This document shows, in pieces, positions 25,529 to 33,441 of a stretch of DNA of 64,000 nt. The stretch's first letter is position 1. Each line of letters starts with the position of its first letter. The position numbers were made by a program, and so were the translations under genes. The stretch lies in NCBI GenBank assembly GCA_963977525.1, contig CAXBPC010000004.1:1-64000 (forward strand). Direction: 5' to 3'. The notes under the pieces are model-generated. The model worked only from the letters and a program-made list of their open reading frames with translations. It was not told where the DNA came from and searched no databases. The DNA is from Ancylomarina sp963977525 (GTDB lineage Bacteria; Bacteroidota; Bacteroidia; Bacteroidales; Marinifilaceae).

Positions 25529-26092
25529 ATGGCAAGAAGAAAAGAATATAAAGAGGAAGAAGTAATTGAAAAAGCTATGGAGCTTTTTTGGCGTAACGGG
25601 TATGAATCAACATCTGTTCGTATGCTAGAAAAGGCTATGGGGATCAATCAATTCTCTATGTATTCGAGTTTTGGAAGCAAACAAGGTGTTTTCCTTGAAA
25701 GTATTAAATGCTACGAAGGAAAGATTCAAGGAATCATTGAAAAACTAAGAAATTCAACAAATGGCATTGAAGGTATTAAGACTTTTTTTTACGACTCTAT
25801 AAAGACGTCTAGCGATTGTAATAATCCAAAGGGTTGCCTTATCACAAATACCTCAAATGAATTTGCTGAGAGTGGAGATAAAGCAATAACAGAACAAATA
25901 GTAAGGTTTACAACTGTCATTAAAGAAATATTTATTGAGAAGTTGAGGGAAGGTGATATTAAAGATGAAGAATTACTTATAAAACAGGCAAACTATTTAC
26001 TTATAGCCAAGCAAGGTTTATCGGTTGCAGCTAAAGTTTTTGGACAAAAGGAACTTAACGATTATATCGAAATTACCTTTAGGGATTTTTAG
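25529..26092 (+). CDS. TetR/AcrR family transcriptional repressor
   Basis: A 187-residue TetR regulator. The N-terminal helix-turn-helix is EEVIEKAMELFWRNGYESTS and VRMLEKAMGINQFSMYSSFG, the latter being the recognition-helix region. The C-terminal ligand domain has NPKGCLITNTSNEFA, as in TetR proteins that control oxidoreductases and AhpD-like enzymes. It lies 154 bp upstream of a carboxymuconolactone-decarboxylase-type gene, with the palindrome CTAAGC-N4-GCTTAG before both genes. The effector is not known; electrophile or redox sensing is plausible from related systems. Confidence 0.9.
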   Translation: MARRKEYKEEEVIEKAMELFWRNGYESTSVRMLEKAMGINQFSMYSSFGSKQGVFLESIKCYEGKIQGIIEKLRNSTNGIEGIKTFFYDSIKTSSDCNNPKGCLITNTSNEFAESGDKAITEQIVRFTTVIKEIFIEKLREGDIKDEELLIKQANYLLIAKQGLSVAAKVFGQKELNDYIEITFRDF

Positions 26093-26109
26093 TTTTTTTT
26101 GCACCTAAA

Positions 26110-26125
26110 CTAAGCAGTTGCTTAT
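26110..26125 (+). promoter_or_regulatory. TetR operator O2
   Basis: CTAAGCAGTTGCTTAT: arms CTAAGC/GCTTA(T), one mismatch from the perfect palindrome. Confidence 0.65.
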
Positions 26126-26186
26126 ATATCTTGATGAATAGTATGTAACAGCATCTAAATTTGAATTAAGTTTTTTTACAATATAA

Positions 26187-26202
26187 CTAAGCAAGAGCTT
26201 AG
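26187..26202 (+). promoter_or_regulatory. TetR operator O3
   Basis: CTAAGCAAGAGCTTAG: perfect six-base arms around AAGA, 43 bp before the AhpD-like start codon. Confidence 0.7.
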
Positions 26203-26245
26203 GAAAGATAATACAAGTTAATAATCAATTAAAAATTAGAACATC

Positions 26246-26797
26246 ATGACTAAATTAAAAATTCACAACATCGAATCGGCACCAGAAACAAGTAAACTAC
26301 TATTGGAGCAATCTCTTAAAAGCTTCGGTATGATTCCTAACCTACATGGCGTTTTAGCAGAAGCTCCCGGTGTATTAGAAGCATATTTTAAGTTACATGA
26401 TCTATTTCAGAATTCGTCATTTAATGCAGATGAACTGACTGTTGTTTGGCAAACCATTAACGTGGAGCATGAGTGTAACTATTGTGTTCCTGCGCATTCT
26501 GCTATTGCAGGAATGATGAAGGTAGATTCAGCAATTACTGAAGCATTGAGAAATCAAACTGTTATGCCAACAGAAAAGCTACAAGTATTGCACGAAACAA
26601 CTTTAAGTATTGTTCGAAATAGAGGACATATTTCAGATGAAGAAATTCAGACTTTCTATGCTGTAGGTTACGAAAATCGTCAGTTATTAGAAATCATTTT
26701 AGGCTTATCACAAAAAGTGATTAGTAACTATGTGAACCATATTGCTGAAACACCAGTTGATGCTCCTTTCCAGAAATTGGCTTGGAAGAAAAATTAA
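26246..26797 (+). CDS. AhpD-like/carboxymuconolactone decarboxylase family protein
   Basis: A 183-residue all-helical protein. The family motif EHECNYCVPAHSAIAG supplies the redox pair C-x-x-C... in form CNYC followed by the His three residues later, as in AhpD-type peroxidase-coupled enzymes. It has a normal C-terminal dimer helix (QLLEIILGLSQKVISNYVNH). Reduction of peroxides or other electrophiles is the expected role. Two operators of the upstream TetR lie before it, so it is the likely main target of that repressor. Confidence 0.85.
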   Translation: MTKLKIHNIESAPETSKLLLEQSLKSFGMIPNLHGVLAEAPGVLEAYFKLHDLFQNSSFNADELTVVWQTINVEHECNYCVPAHSAIAGMMKVDSAITEALRNQTVMPTEKLQVLHETTLSIVRNRGHISDEEIQTFYAVGYENRQLLEIILGLSQKVISNYVNHIAETPVDAPFQKLAWKKN

Positions 26798-26925
26798 TAA
26801 ATAGTTTGGGCAGCACAAGCATTATTGTTTGTGCTGGCTTAAACCTAAGAACATATAAAAAATCATGAAAATACACTTATTAGTCTCTATTTACAGTAAG
26901 TCAAAATTCTTTTGCTAATAGTCAT

Positions 26926-27306
26926 ATGGAAAAACAAGAAAAAACGACAGAACAAACGATGGATTCTCAAAAGGGAAAGTTGAATATTCTTTGGACTACA
27001 GCAAATAAGGAAACTGTAATAAATATGATTGCGATGTATTCTAGTACTTCACTTAAGTACGAGTGGTGGTCAGAAGTGAATGTTATAATTTGGGGAGCAT
27101 CGGCAAAATTGATTAAAGAAGATGTCGAAATACAGAAAGTTGTTCTTGAAATGATTAATAATGGCGTAAATGTTGGTGCTTGCCTTGCTTGCGCTGATAA
27201 ATATGACGCGACCGAGACATTGAAAAATATGGGAATTGATGTTAAATATATGGGACAGCCTCTGACAGATATTATTAAGAAAGGTGAGAAGTTGATAACT
27301 TTGTAA
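26926..27306 (+). CDS. DsrE-family protein
   Basis: A 126-residue small alpha/beta protein of the DsrE/DsrF-like sulfur-relay fold. KLNILWTTANKETVINMIAM is the first strand-helix, VNVIIWGASAKLIKED the second, and VNVGACLACADKYDATETLK holds the two Cys expected at the sulfur-carrying position. It follows the AhpD-like gene by 128 bp with a spare short open stretch (26864-26917) in between, and ends in its own terminator. It may be part of the same TetR regulon. Confidence 0.8.
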   Translation: MEKQEKTTEQTMDSQKGKLNILWTTANKETVINMIAMYSSTSLKYEWWSEVNVIIWGASAKLIKEDVEIQKVVLEMINNGVNVGACLACADKYDATETLKNMGIDVKYMGQPLTDIIKKGEKLITL

Positions 27307-27328
27307 TTAGTCTAATAATCAAAATATA

Positions 27329-27357
27329 TCCTCGTGAGTTATATACTTACGAGGATT
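27329..27357 (+). terminator. Intrinsic terminator after the DsrE-like gene
   Basis: ATCCTCGTGAGT / ACTTACGAGGAT stem with a five-base loop and a T-rich tail; sequence nearly the same as the terminator at 25404. Confidence 0.75.
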
Positions 27358-27559
27358 TTATCTTTATATAGACCCATTACAAGGGACTTTCAGTGTCAAT
27401 AATAAGCCCTAATTAGGATGTTTTGCTTTGAATTATCTCGCAAATACCAGAAATGGCTTTCTGTATTTGTCCTTATTCTATGTAACTCCCTTTTTTGTTT
27501 ATATCAAACGAGGTCAAAAGCTTGTTTGTCGGCTATATGCCATAGCCCATTGGTTATCA

Positions 27560-27847
27560 TTAATTTCTAATGCTTAAACTATCTTCTATACTTGTAAGTC
27601 TTTGTAAATCAACTCTCATACTGTCGATCAGTTTTTCTTCTCGTAAGTAAATAATCATTGCATCTCTGCCTATTTTTTTTCTGTCTTCCAGTTGTGCGTA
27701 GCCTTTCTTAAAATCACTTTGTATGCTATGGATATCTTTACCTAATTGTTCTATTAAGCTAGGTGAGCTAGTGTCCACAATGCACAAAACTAATACTATC
27801 ATTATTAATAGTCTATTGCGCGATTTAAATGCTAAGTATTTCATCAT
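27560..27847 (-). CDS. Small anchored coiled-coil protein
   Basis: A 95-residue protein of unknown function: one hydrophobic helix (LLIMIVLVLCIVD, about 13-25) and a charged helical tail with heptads (IEQLGKDIHSIQSDFKKGYA). A signal anchor or a lipoprotein-like Cys is possible. No family was recognised. Codon use is ordinary for the region. It is isolated by gaps on both sides, so existence as a gene is moderately supported. Confidence 0.45.
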   Translation of the reverse strand: MMKYLAFKSRNRLLIMIVLVLCIVDTSSPSLIEQLGKDIHSIQSDFKKGYAQLEDRKKIGRDAMIIYLREEKLIDSMRVDLQRLTSIEDSLSIRN

Positions 27848-28006
27848 TATGTCGTTCTAGTAATTAAAATCAAATTTGTCGTTTTTCTCCATTCATTCCT
27901 TAAGTAACCCTCTTCAATATCTATTAAATTATCAGTAACAATTTTCTAATACTGTATTTGTGTTAGAGAAATGTAAATTCCGTTTTATAAATTCCCTAAG
28001 TTCTTA

Positions 28007-28555
28007 TTATTTGTTTTTTTGAATAATGACTCCATTAATAAAAGCGTTCCATCCTAAATTATTAGCCATCTTTGGTGCTATAACTCCTTCTGTGAGTGCC
28101 TGATTAGTAGTTCTTATCATTCCAATCCAAACGTAAGACAACCAGTCATTTGAAAGAGTAGGGTCAATTAATTTTTTAGATTTTAATTTATCTAAAACAT
28201 TATTAAACAACTCACCCATTTTTCTAAATTGGACTAGAATTTCTTCATCTGTAAATTCGTCTGTAAACTTTTGGCAAAATTCAAGATGTTGTCCTTTAGC
28301 AAGGTCATCTTCAAACATTTTCTTCAATTGGTCAAGAGGGGAAGTATGTATCTTTATCGCCTCTTCGACATCTGCTAACATACTTCCTACTATACTTTCA
28401 CAACAGGCTTGAATCATTGCCTCTCTAGAAGTAAAATATCGGTGCAATGTTCTCCTGCTTACATCTGCTTTTTTTGCAATAACATCTAAGTTTGAAGATG
28501 GATCTTCATTAAGAATTGTAATTGCTGATAGGATTAATTTTTTTTTAGTACTCAT
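28007..28555 (-). CDS. TetR family repressor of the divergent methyltransferase genes
   Basis: A 182-residue TetR protein: MSTKKKLILSAITILNEDPS then the helix-turn-helix LDVIAKKADVSRRTLHRYFT with SREAMIQACCES. The C-terminal half shows the usual dimer helices and WIGMIRTTNQALTEG. It is divergent to a pair of methyltransferase-like genes; the 59-bp gap holds a perfect inverted repeat that straddles the -7 box of the plus-strand promoter. Regulation of that pair and of itself is the expected role. Confidence 0.9.
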   Translation of the reverse strand: MSTKKKLILSAITILNEDPSSNLDVIAKKADVSRRTLHRYFTSREAMIQACCESIVGSMLADVEEAIKIHTSPLDQLKKMFEDDLAKGQHLEFCQKFTDEFTDEEILVQFRKMGELFNNVLDKLKSKKLIDPTLSNDWLSYVWIGMIRTTNQALTEGVIAPKMANNLGWNAFINGVIIQKNK

Positions 28556-28572
28556 TGCTCTTTATTGAGATG

Positions 28573-28594
28573 TTTGTCATATATTTGTGACAAA
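28573..28594 (+). promoter_or_regulatory. TetR operator over a -7 box
   Basis: TTTGTCA-TATATTTG-TGACAAA: perfect seven-base arms enclose TATATTTG, which is an exact TAnnTTTG box for the plus-strand gene starting at 28615. Binding of the divergent TetR would block it. Confidence 0.75.
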
Positions 28595-28614
28595 TATAGA
28601 AAACCTTTTTGAAT

Positions 28615-29247
28615 ATGGAAACTAAAAATGAAATAATTAAGCTTTATAAAAACTATTACGAGGATCGTAATTTCGAACAAAAAGGTGTCTTCAAAGCGAT
28701 CTTTGATAAATACTCTGTTAGCAATGTTTTATATCCTGGTTGTTTTGTTCATATAACCCCTTCCTTTATCTTCTCAGAAGTTGTATATGTAGATAATGAT
28801 GGTAAGGCGAATAAATTTTTCAGCAAGAAAATATGGATTGCTGAAATGATCAAATCAAGAAAGCAATACGATCAAGAGCCAAATTTGGAATTCATTAGTC
28901 AGGACTATAATAAAGCATTACCATATAAGAACGAAACTTTTGATCTGTTGATTTCACATTATGCTGGAATCATTTCTCAGCCCTGTAAAAAATATTTAAA
29001 GAAAGGGGGACTATTACTTGTGAATAATAGTCATGCCGATGCTGGCGTGGCCTATTTAGATGAAGACTATGAATTAATAGCTGCTGTACTCACCAATCGT
29101 AAAAGCCTAATTTCAGAAGATAAGTTAGGTGAATTTTTTATTCCCAAAAGAGATCATAAACAGACTATTGAAACATTAATTCAGTCTCAAAAAGGAATCG
29201 GATACACAAAAACTGCCAACTTATATATTTTTAAAAAAATCAAATAA
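28615..29247 (+). CDS. SAM-methyltransferase-like protein, weak motif I
   Basis: A 210-residue protein; the start is ATG 28615 (a TTG two codons earlier is less likely). The second half matches class I methyltransferase topology: EFISQDYNKALPYKNETFD for motif II-III and KYLKKGGLLLVNN for motif IV. The glycine-rich motif I is degenerate (VLYPGCFVHITPS), so SAM binding is uncertain. It is the first gene after the operator and is followed 27 bp later by a clear methyltransferase. Confidence 0.55.
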   Translation: METKNEIIKLYKNYYEDRNFEQKGVFKAIFDKYSVSNVLYPGCFVHITPSFIFSEVVYVDNDGKANKFFSKKIWIAEMIKSRKQYDQEPNLEFISQDYNKALPYKNETFDLLISHYAGIISQPCKKYLKKGGLLLVNNSHADAGVAYLDEDYELIAAVLTNRKSLISEDKLGEFFIPKRDHKQTIETLIQSQKGIGYTKTANLYIFKKIK

Positions 29248-29274
29248 ATTTATCAACATAAAAATCCACAAATT

Positions 29275-29862
29275 ATGAATGGAGAATATTATAAAACTAA
29301 AGAATCAGTAGAAGAGTATATCGAATTAGCAAAAGATGTTAATGGAGCAGAATTGATTGATAAGCTTAAACAAGTTTTACCATTAAAATCAAATTTACTT
29401 GAAATTGGTTCAGGGCCAGGAACAGATTGGGAAATACTCAAAGAATTTTATAACGTTACTGGTTCTGACAATTCATCTGAATTTTTAAATCATTTAAAAG
29501 CTAGACATCCGAAAGGTTTGTTTCTAGATCTAGATGCGATTACCGTAGACACAAGCAAAAATTTTGATGGTATATACTCCAATAAAGTAATGCAACATTT
29601 AAAGGACAATGAATTAAAAGATTCTATTAAAAGACAAAGCGAAATATTAAACACCAATGGTATAATTTGTCATTCTTTTTGGAAAGGGGAAGGATCTGAA
29701 AATTTTAAAGGACTTTATGTGAATTATCATGATGAAGAAAAACTTAAAAGCTTCTTTGAAAGTCATTTTGAGATTCTTTCAATAATTAGTTATCAGGAAT
29801 TTGAGGAAGATGATTCAATTTTATTAATAGGAATGAGAAAAAAAGCAATCAATAAAATATAG
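29275..29862 (+). CDS. Class I SAM-dependent methyltransferase
   Basis: A 195-residue small-molecule methyltransferase. Motif I LLEIGSGPGTDW, acidic end of strand 2 (VTGSDNSS), motif II FDGIYSNKVMQHL and motif IV are all present. It is co-directional with the preceding gene under the TetR-type operator. The substrate is unknown. Confidence 0.85.
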   Translation: MNGEYYKTKESVEEYIELAKDVNGAELIDKLKQVLPLKSNLLEIGSGPGTDWEILKEFYNVTGSDNSSEFLNHLKARHPKGLFLDLDAITVDTSKNFDGIYSNKVMQHLKDNELKDSIKRQSEILNTNGIICHSFWKGEGSENFKGLYVNYHDEEKLKSFFESHFEILSIISYQEFEEDDSILLIGMRKKAINKI

Positions 29863-30120
29863 AGAGATATGATAGTGTTTGTTATACCTAACACTCCATA
29901 TATGAACCGTTGAATTCAATACATATTTTAAAGGGGATAAATAAGGGGACATTTAAATATTTCAAATCCCGTAAGTCATCAATAAACAGAGTTTAAAGCC
30001 TTTCGTCTGGATTCTGTTGGGACTGTAACTCAAACAATCTAAGCTTTTGATGGGCTTTTTTATTTGTAAACTTCGCAAATGGATAGCTTGTTCCGTTAGT
30101 TATTCACCAATGATATGATC
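29863..30120. other. Gene-free leader of array D
   Basis: Nothing recognised except AT-rich sequence; GGGCTTTTTTATTTG at 30053 resembles a terminator tail. Confidence 0.3.
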
Positions 30121-30368
30121 CCAAGGGAGCGAAGCCTTCTCGGTCTCAAAAACATCATTTTACGTTGGCACAAAGCCTTTTCAGCTTATAATAGTCGATT
30201 TTACGTCGGCTTTTCGTGTTTTTAGATTATAAACAGGCTTTTGACGTCAGCTTTTCGTCTTTTCAGGAAAAAAGGGCCTGTTTTACGTCGGCACGAAGTC
30301 TTTTCGAGCTCGAAGCTATATTTTACGTCAGATTGTTGACTTTAAAGTCGTAAAGGGCTACGACCCCT
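30121..30368. repeat. Degenerate 41-bp-period array D
   Basis: Six unit starts at 30121, 30162, 30203, 30244, 30285 and 30325 (spacing 41, 41, 41, 41, 40). Four units begin TTTTACGT(C/T)GG or close variants and go on to GCACGAAGTCTTTTC or GCTTTTCGT. Each unit has a different small inverted repeat: TTCGAGCTCGAA (30303-30314), GACTTTAAAGTC (30338-30349), GTTT...AAAC (30218-30234). No coding frame runs through. Confidence 0.75.
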
Positions 30369-30432
30369 AAGGAAGGGAGCATTTTTTGATTAATAAACGA
30401 CTCGATCCCTCGGGCGCGGCACTCCTTTTACT

Positions 30433-30467
30433 GAAAAACTACCCGATCCCTTGGGATCGTAGTTTTC
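30433..30467. other. Long imperfect hairpin
   Basis: GAAAAACTACCCGATCCC pairs with GGGATCGTAGTTTTC across a TT turn, with a two-base bulge. It lies 155 bp after the YgjV-like stop (minus strand) and could be a terminator or a mobile-type palindrome. Confidence 0.5.
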
Positions 30468-30621
30468 AAAAAGCACATTGTGTTTCAAAAACTTATTCCA
30501 AAGGCTTGAAACCCAATATTGAGTCTTTAGAGTTCAAAAAATCATAAAAGTCAATGTCTTGGGTGATTTTTTTGGATGATGATAAATCCTAAATCAGAAT
30601 TCAGCAATCAAAGGTTATCAA

Positions 30622-31254
30622 TTAAAGCGTTTTGCACATCACTTGTTTGCCTTCACGGGTACAAGTTTGGAAGCCCATTTTTTTAATATATTTCAGGTTG
30701 TCTTCAATATCAGAATCGCAAACAATACATTTAACTTTGTGCTGTGAAAGAACATCGCTTAGCTTGTTGTAAAGGTAGGTTGCAACTTTAAAGTCACGGT
30801 ATTGAGGAAGAGCATAATCAATGTCTATTTTAAACATATCATCTTTTATTTCGCCAATAAAAATTCCAGCTACAGACATGTCGCGCAATACAAACACGCT
30901 AAGTTTACCTTCGGCACTTCTAAAATCGGGGAAGAATTTTGCAATATCTTTCTTGTATGAATCAAGGTAGTAGTTTAAAATGCCATCGTTGCCTTTAATC
31001 TCTATTACCTTGAAATTTTCCTTATGTTGATTCATCTTCACTAAATAATAAATATTGGTGCCGACTATCAGTAAATTCATTATCCCAACAGGGTAGGCAC
31101 CAATTAGAAAGCCATAAGCTGAAAATAGGGCAGCACCTAACATATTATACCAACGTAGTTTTACTATCGAAGCCATTGATAAGGATACCAATACAATAAC
31201 AGAGGCTGCATAACCTAACCATTCCAAAATGGAAATGCCTAAAAATTCTAACAT
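30622..31254 (-). CDS. YgjV-type membrane protein fused to a GNAT-like domain
   Basis: A 210-residue fusion. Residues 1-75 carry three membrane segments of the YgjV family (LEWLGYAASVIVLVSLSMAS, RWYNMLGAALFSAYG, PVGIMNLLIVGTNIYYLV). Residues about 85-210 look like an acetyltransferase fold: SVFVLRDMSVAGIFIGEI, then DIDYALPQYRDFKVATYLYN as the acyl-CoA loop, ending NLKYIKKMGFQTC. The R/Q-x-x-G-x-G/A loop is weak (QYRDFKVA), so catalysis is uncertain. Function unknown; the fusion itself is common in Bacteroidota. Confidence 0.7.
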   Translation of the reverse strand: MLEFLGISILEWLGYAASVIVLVSLSMASIVKLRWYNMLGAALFSAYGFLIGAYPVGIMNLLIVGTNIYYLVKMNQHKENFKVIEIKGNDGILNYYLDSYKKDIAKFFPDFRSAEGKLSVFVLRDMSVAGIFIGEIKDDMFKIDIDYALPQYRDFKVATYLYNKLSDVLSQHKVKCIVCDSDIEDNLKYIKKMGFQTCTREGKQVMCKTL

Positions 31255-31401
31255 ACTAAATAAGTTTGTTTTACTGAATAGAATTCAGCTGAGTTAATAA
31301 AAATGGGATGGTTGAAATAGTAGGGAGCCTTTGGAAGGCGATGCTAAATTAGATATTATAATTGGAAGGATAAAATAAGAGTTTGGTTTAATAAAAAATA
31401 G

Positions 31402-31430
31402 TGGTGGCTAGATTATATCAAAAGCCACCA
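31402..31430 (-). terminator. Terminator of the phosphofructokinase gene
   Basis: TGGTGGCT / AGCCACCA stem on the minus strand followed by a T-rich tail (TATTTTTTATT). Confidence 0.7.
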
Positions 31431-31446
31431 ATGCCTATAATTTCGG

Positions 31447-32649
31447 TTAAAGGCTTGTCATTAGGAATAGAGGCTGAAGTTCGAAACTATTGTATTTGGG
31501 GCGCAGACGTTCTGTATTGTAATAGCGGTCGATATCAACTATTTTTTTTGAGCTTGTAATAATATCGATTGGCGCATTGTCGTAACGTCCGTTTCTTAGC
31601 GTAATTAAGCGTCCATGTATGCCTTTTATAATTAGATCGAGTGCCAGATTACCAAAAGCCATAGGAACAATAGAATCGATGGCATCGGGATCGCCGCAGC
31701 GTACCAAATAGCCGAGTTTCTGATTTATCACATTTACGGGTACTCCTTTATTGCATTCTAGCGATAAGCGTTTCATTTGGTCAGAAACTCTTTCACCTAT
31801 GCCACCCAGTTTCTTGTGCCCATAGTCGTCAGTGGCGTTATCCTGAAAAATCATATCCTCTCCAGTAAAAGCTGCACCTTCCGAAATGAGGACAACTGAA
31901 TACCGACTTGGGTTTTTATAACGGTCTTCGAGCATGAGCTGTGTTAGCCTGTTAATATCGAATTTGTGTTCGGGTATGACACAACGATTAGCTGCACCAG
32001 CAAGGGTTGGTAAAATAGACGTGAATCCTGCATAACGGCCAAATACCTCAAGAACCAGAAAACGCTCGTGAGATCCAGCTGAAGTTCTTAAACTATGGGT
32101 TAAGGAAATGGTTCGGGTGATACAAGTGCTGAAACCGATGCAATAATCCGTTCCTGGAACATCATTGTCCATGGTTTTAGGAATGGCAACCACTTTGAAA
32201 CCTTCCTTGTACAAACGAACGGCATAACTCAAGGTGTCGTCCCCACCAATGGGAATCAGGTAATCGATGTTGAGAAAGGCCAGATTAGCCAAGACTTCCT
32301 CAGTAAGATCGTTAACCTCTGACTTGTATTTATCCTGCAAGTGTATTGGAACACGGGATTTTGATGTTTTAGAAGGATTTATTCGGGAACTGTGCAAAAA
32401 GGTGCCTCCAGTTCGACCAACTCTATTGACCATTTCTTCGGTCAGAACAGAATAATTATCGCTGTTATCCGCCTTTTCATCCCTAACAATATCGATAAGT
32501 CCTTTCCAGCCTTTGCGAATGCCCACAACAGCATATCCTTCGCGCAAGGCTCTGATGGTTACAGCACGAATAGCAGGGTTTAGACCAGGCACATCACCAC
32601 CTCCAGTTAAAATGCCAATGACTCCTTTTGTATTCTTTGGTATTTTCAT
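31447..32649 (-). CDS. 6-phosphofructokinase, probably pyrophosphate-dependent
   Basis: A 400-residue phosphofructokinase. The nucleotide-binding start is ILTGGGDVPGLNPAIRAV. The donor-specific positions are IPIGGDDT with Asp138 (Gly in ATP-dependent E. coli PFK) and IPKTMDND with Lys158 (Gly in E. coli). This Asp plus Lys pair is the recognised marker of PPi-dependent enzymes. Catalytic Asp161 is present. Substrate-binding motifs EVFGRYAGF and LISEGA follow. If PPi-dependent, the step would be reversible and serve glycolysis and gluconeogenesis. It stands alone on the minus strand. Confidence 0.88.
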   Translation of the reverse strand: MKIPKNTKGVIGILTGGGDVPGLNPAIRAVTIRALREGYAVVGIRKGWKGLIDIVRDEKADNSDNYSVLTEEMVNRVGRTGGTFLHSSRINPSKTSKSRVPIHLQDKYKSEVNDLTEEVLANLAFLNIDYLIPIGGDDTLSYAVRLYKEGFKVVAIPKTMDNDVPGTDYCIGFSTCITRTISLTHSLRTSAGSHERFLVLEVFGRYAGFTSILPTLAGAANRCVIPEHKFDINRLTQLMLEDRYKNPSRYSVVLISEGAAFTGEDMIFQDNATDDYGHKKLGGIGERVSDQMKRLSLECNKGVPVNVINQKLGYLVRCGDPDAIDSIVPMAFGNLALDLIIKGIHGRLITLRNGRYDNAPIDIITSSKKIVDIDRYYNTERLRPKYNSFELQPLFLMTSL

Positions 32650-32749
32650 AGCGATTTATTTTTCATCATTAATCCCTATTAAGGTAATGATTTTTCGCTG
32701 AAAAAGGGTGATTCTCTGTGTAGGATAATGAGTTAGGACGTTCGGAATC

Positions 32750-33406
32750 CTAATGTGAAAAGACGAACGATAAAATATTGGCTCCCATTTTAAGAGCCTT
32801 TGTATGGTTGTCTTCGGTATCGTTGTGAACTGATGGATCTTCCCAGCCATCACCTAGGTCACATTCGTATGAATAAAAGCACACAAGGCGCCCCTTGTGA
32901 AATATACCAAAGCCTTGTGGTGCTCTACCATCGTGCTCATGAACTTTAGGAAGCCCTGTTTTAAATTCATAAACCTGATGGTAAATAGGATGTGAATAGG
33001 GGAGCTCTACGAGTTCTTCCTTGGGGAATACTTTCTTTATTTCTCTACGGAAATAGGCATTCAAACCATAGTTGTCATCTACGTGCAAAAATCCACCTGC
33101 TTCAAGATATCGACGCAAGTTTTGAGCTTCCTGATTATTGAAAACGATATTTCCATGTCCAGTTAAATGAACAAATGGGTAGGAGAATAGCTCATGATTT
33201 CCAACTTCAACTGTTGCTGGTTCAGTTTGAATATTGGCAATCTTATTCGTGTTACAGAATTTAATAAGATTAGGCAGCGATCCTGGATTAGCATACCAAT
33301 CGCCTCCACCATTGTATTTAAGCAAAGCAATTCGAACACCGCTTTCTTGAGCAGATAAGCTCAAGCTTAATGCTAAAAATATGATAATGGATACTAATCT
33401 AGACAT
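32750..33406 (-). CDS. DUF4159 exported protein
   Basis: A 218-residue protein with signal peptide (about 1-20, LALSLSLSAQ). It has the DUF4159 pattern RIALLKYNGGGDWYANPGSL, FSYPFVHLTGHGNIVFN, GGFLHVDDNYGLNAYFRREI and YSYECDLGDGWEDP. The domain resembles a ThuA/class I glutamine-amidotransferase-like fold. Function unknown; related proteins occur with MoxR/von Willebrand modules, not seen here. It lies 35 bp from rsmE, so the two could share a transcript. Confidence 0.85.
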   Translation of the reverse strand: MSRLVSIIIFLALSLSLSAQESGVRIALLKYNGGGDWYANPGSLPNLIKFCNTNKIANIQTEPATVEVGNHELFSYPFVHLTGHGNIVFNNQEAQNLRRYLEAGGFLHVDDNYGLNAYFRREIKKVFPKEELVELPYSHPIYHQVYEFKTGLPKVHEHDGRAPQGFGIFHKGRLVCFYSYECDLGDGWEDPSVHNDTEDNHTKALKMGANILSFVFSH

Positions 33407-33441
33407 AGTAGAAATTCTGTTTGAAAATTCGAGATGATAAT

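Noticed and set aside
30121..30368. CRISPR array
   Set aside because: The conserved part is about 12-15 bp within a 41-bp unit and the rest is degenerate rather than unique spacer; no cas gene is in the window. The same applies to 14650-14813, where the whole unit is conserved, and to 1061-1330.
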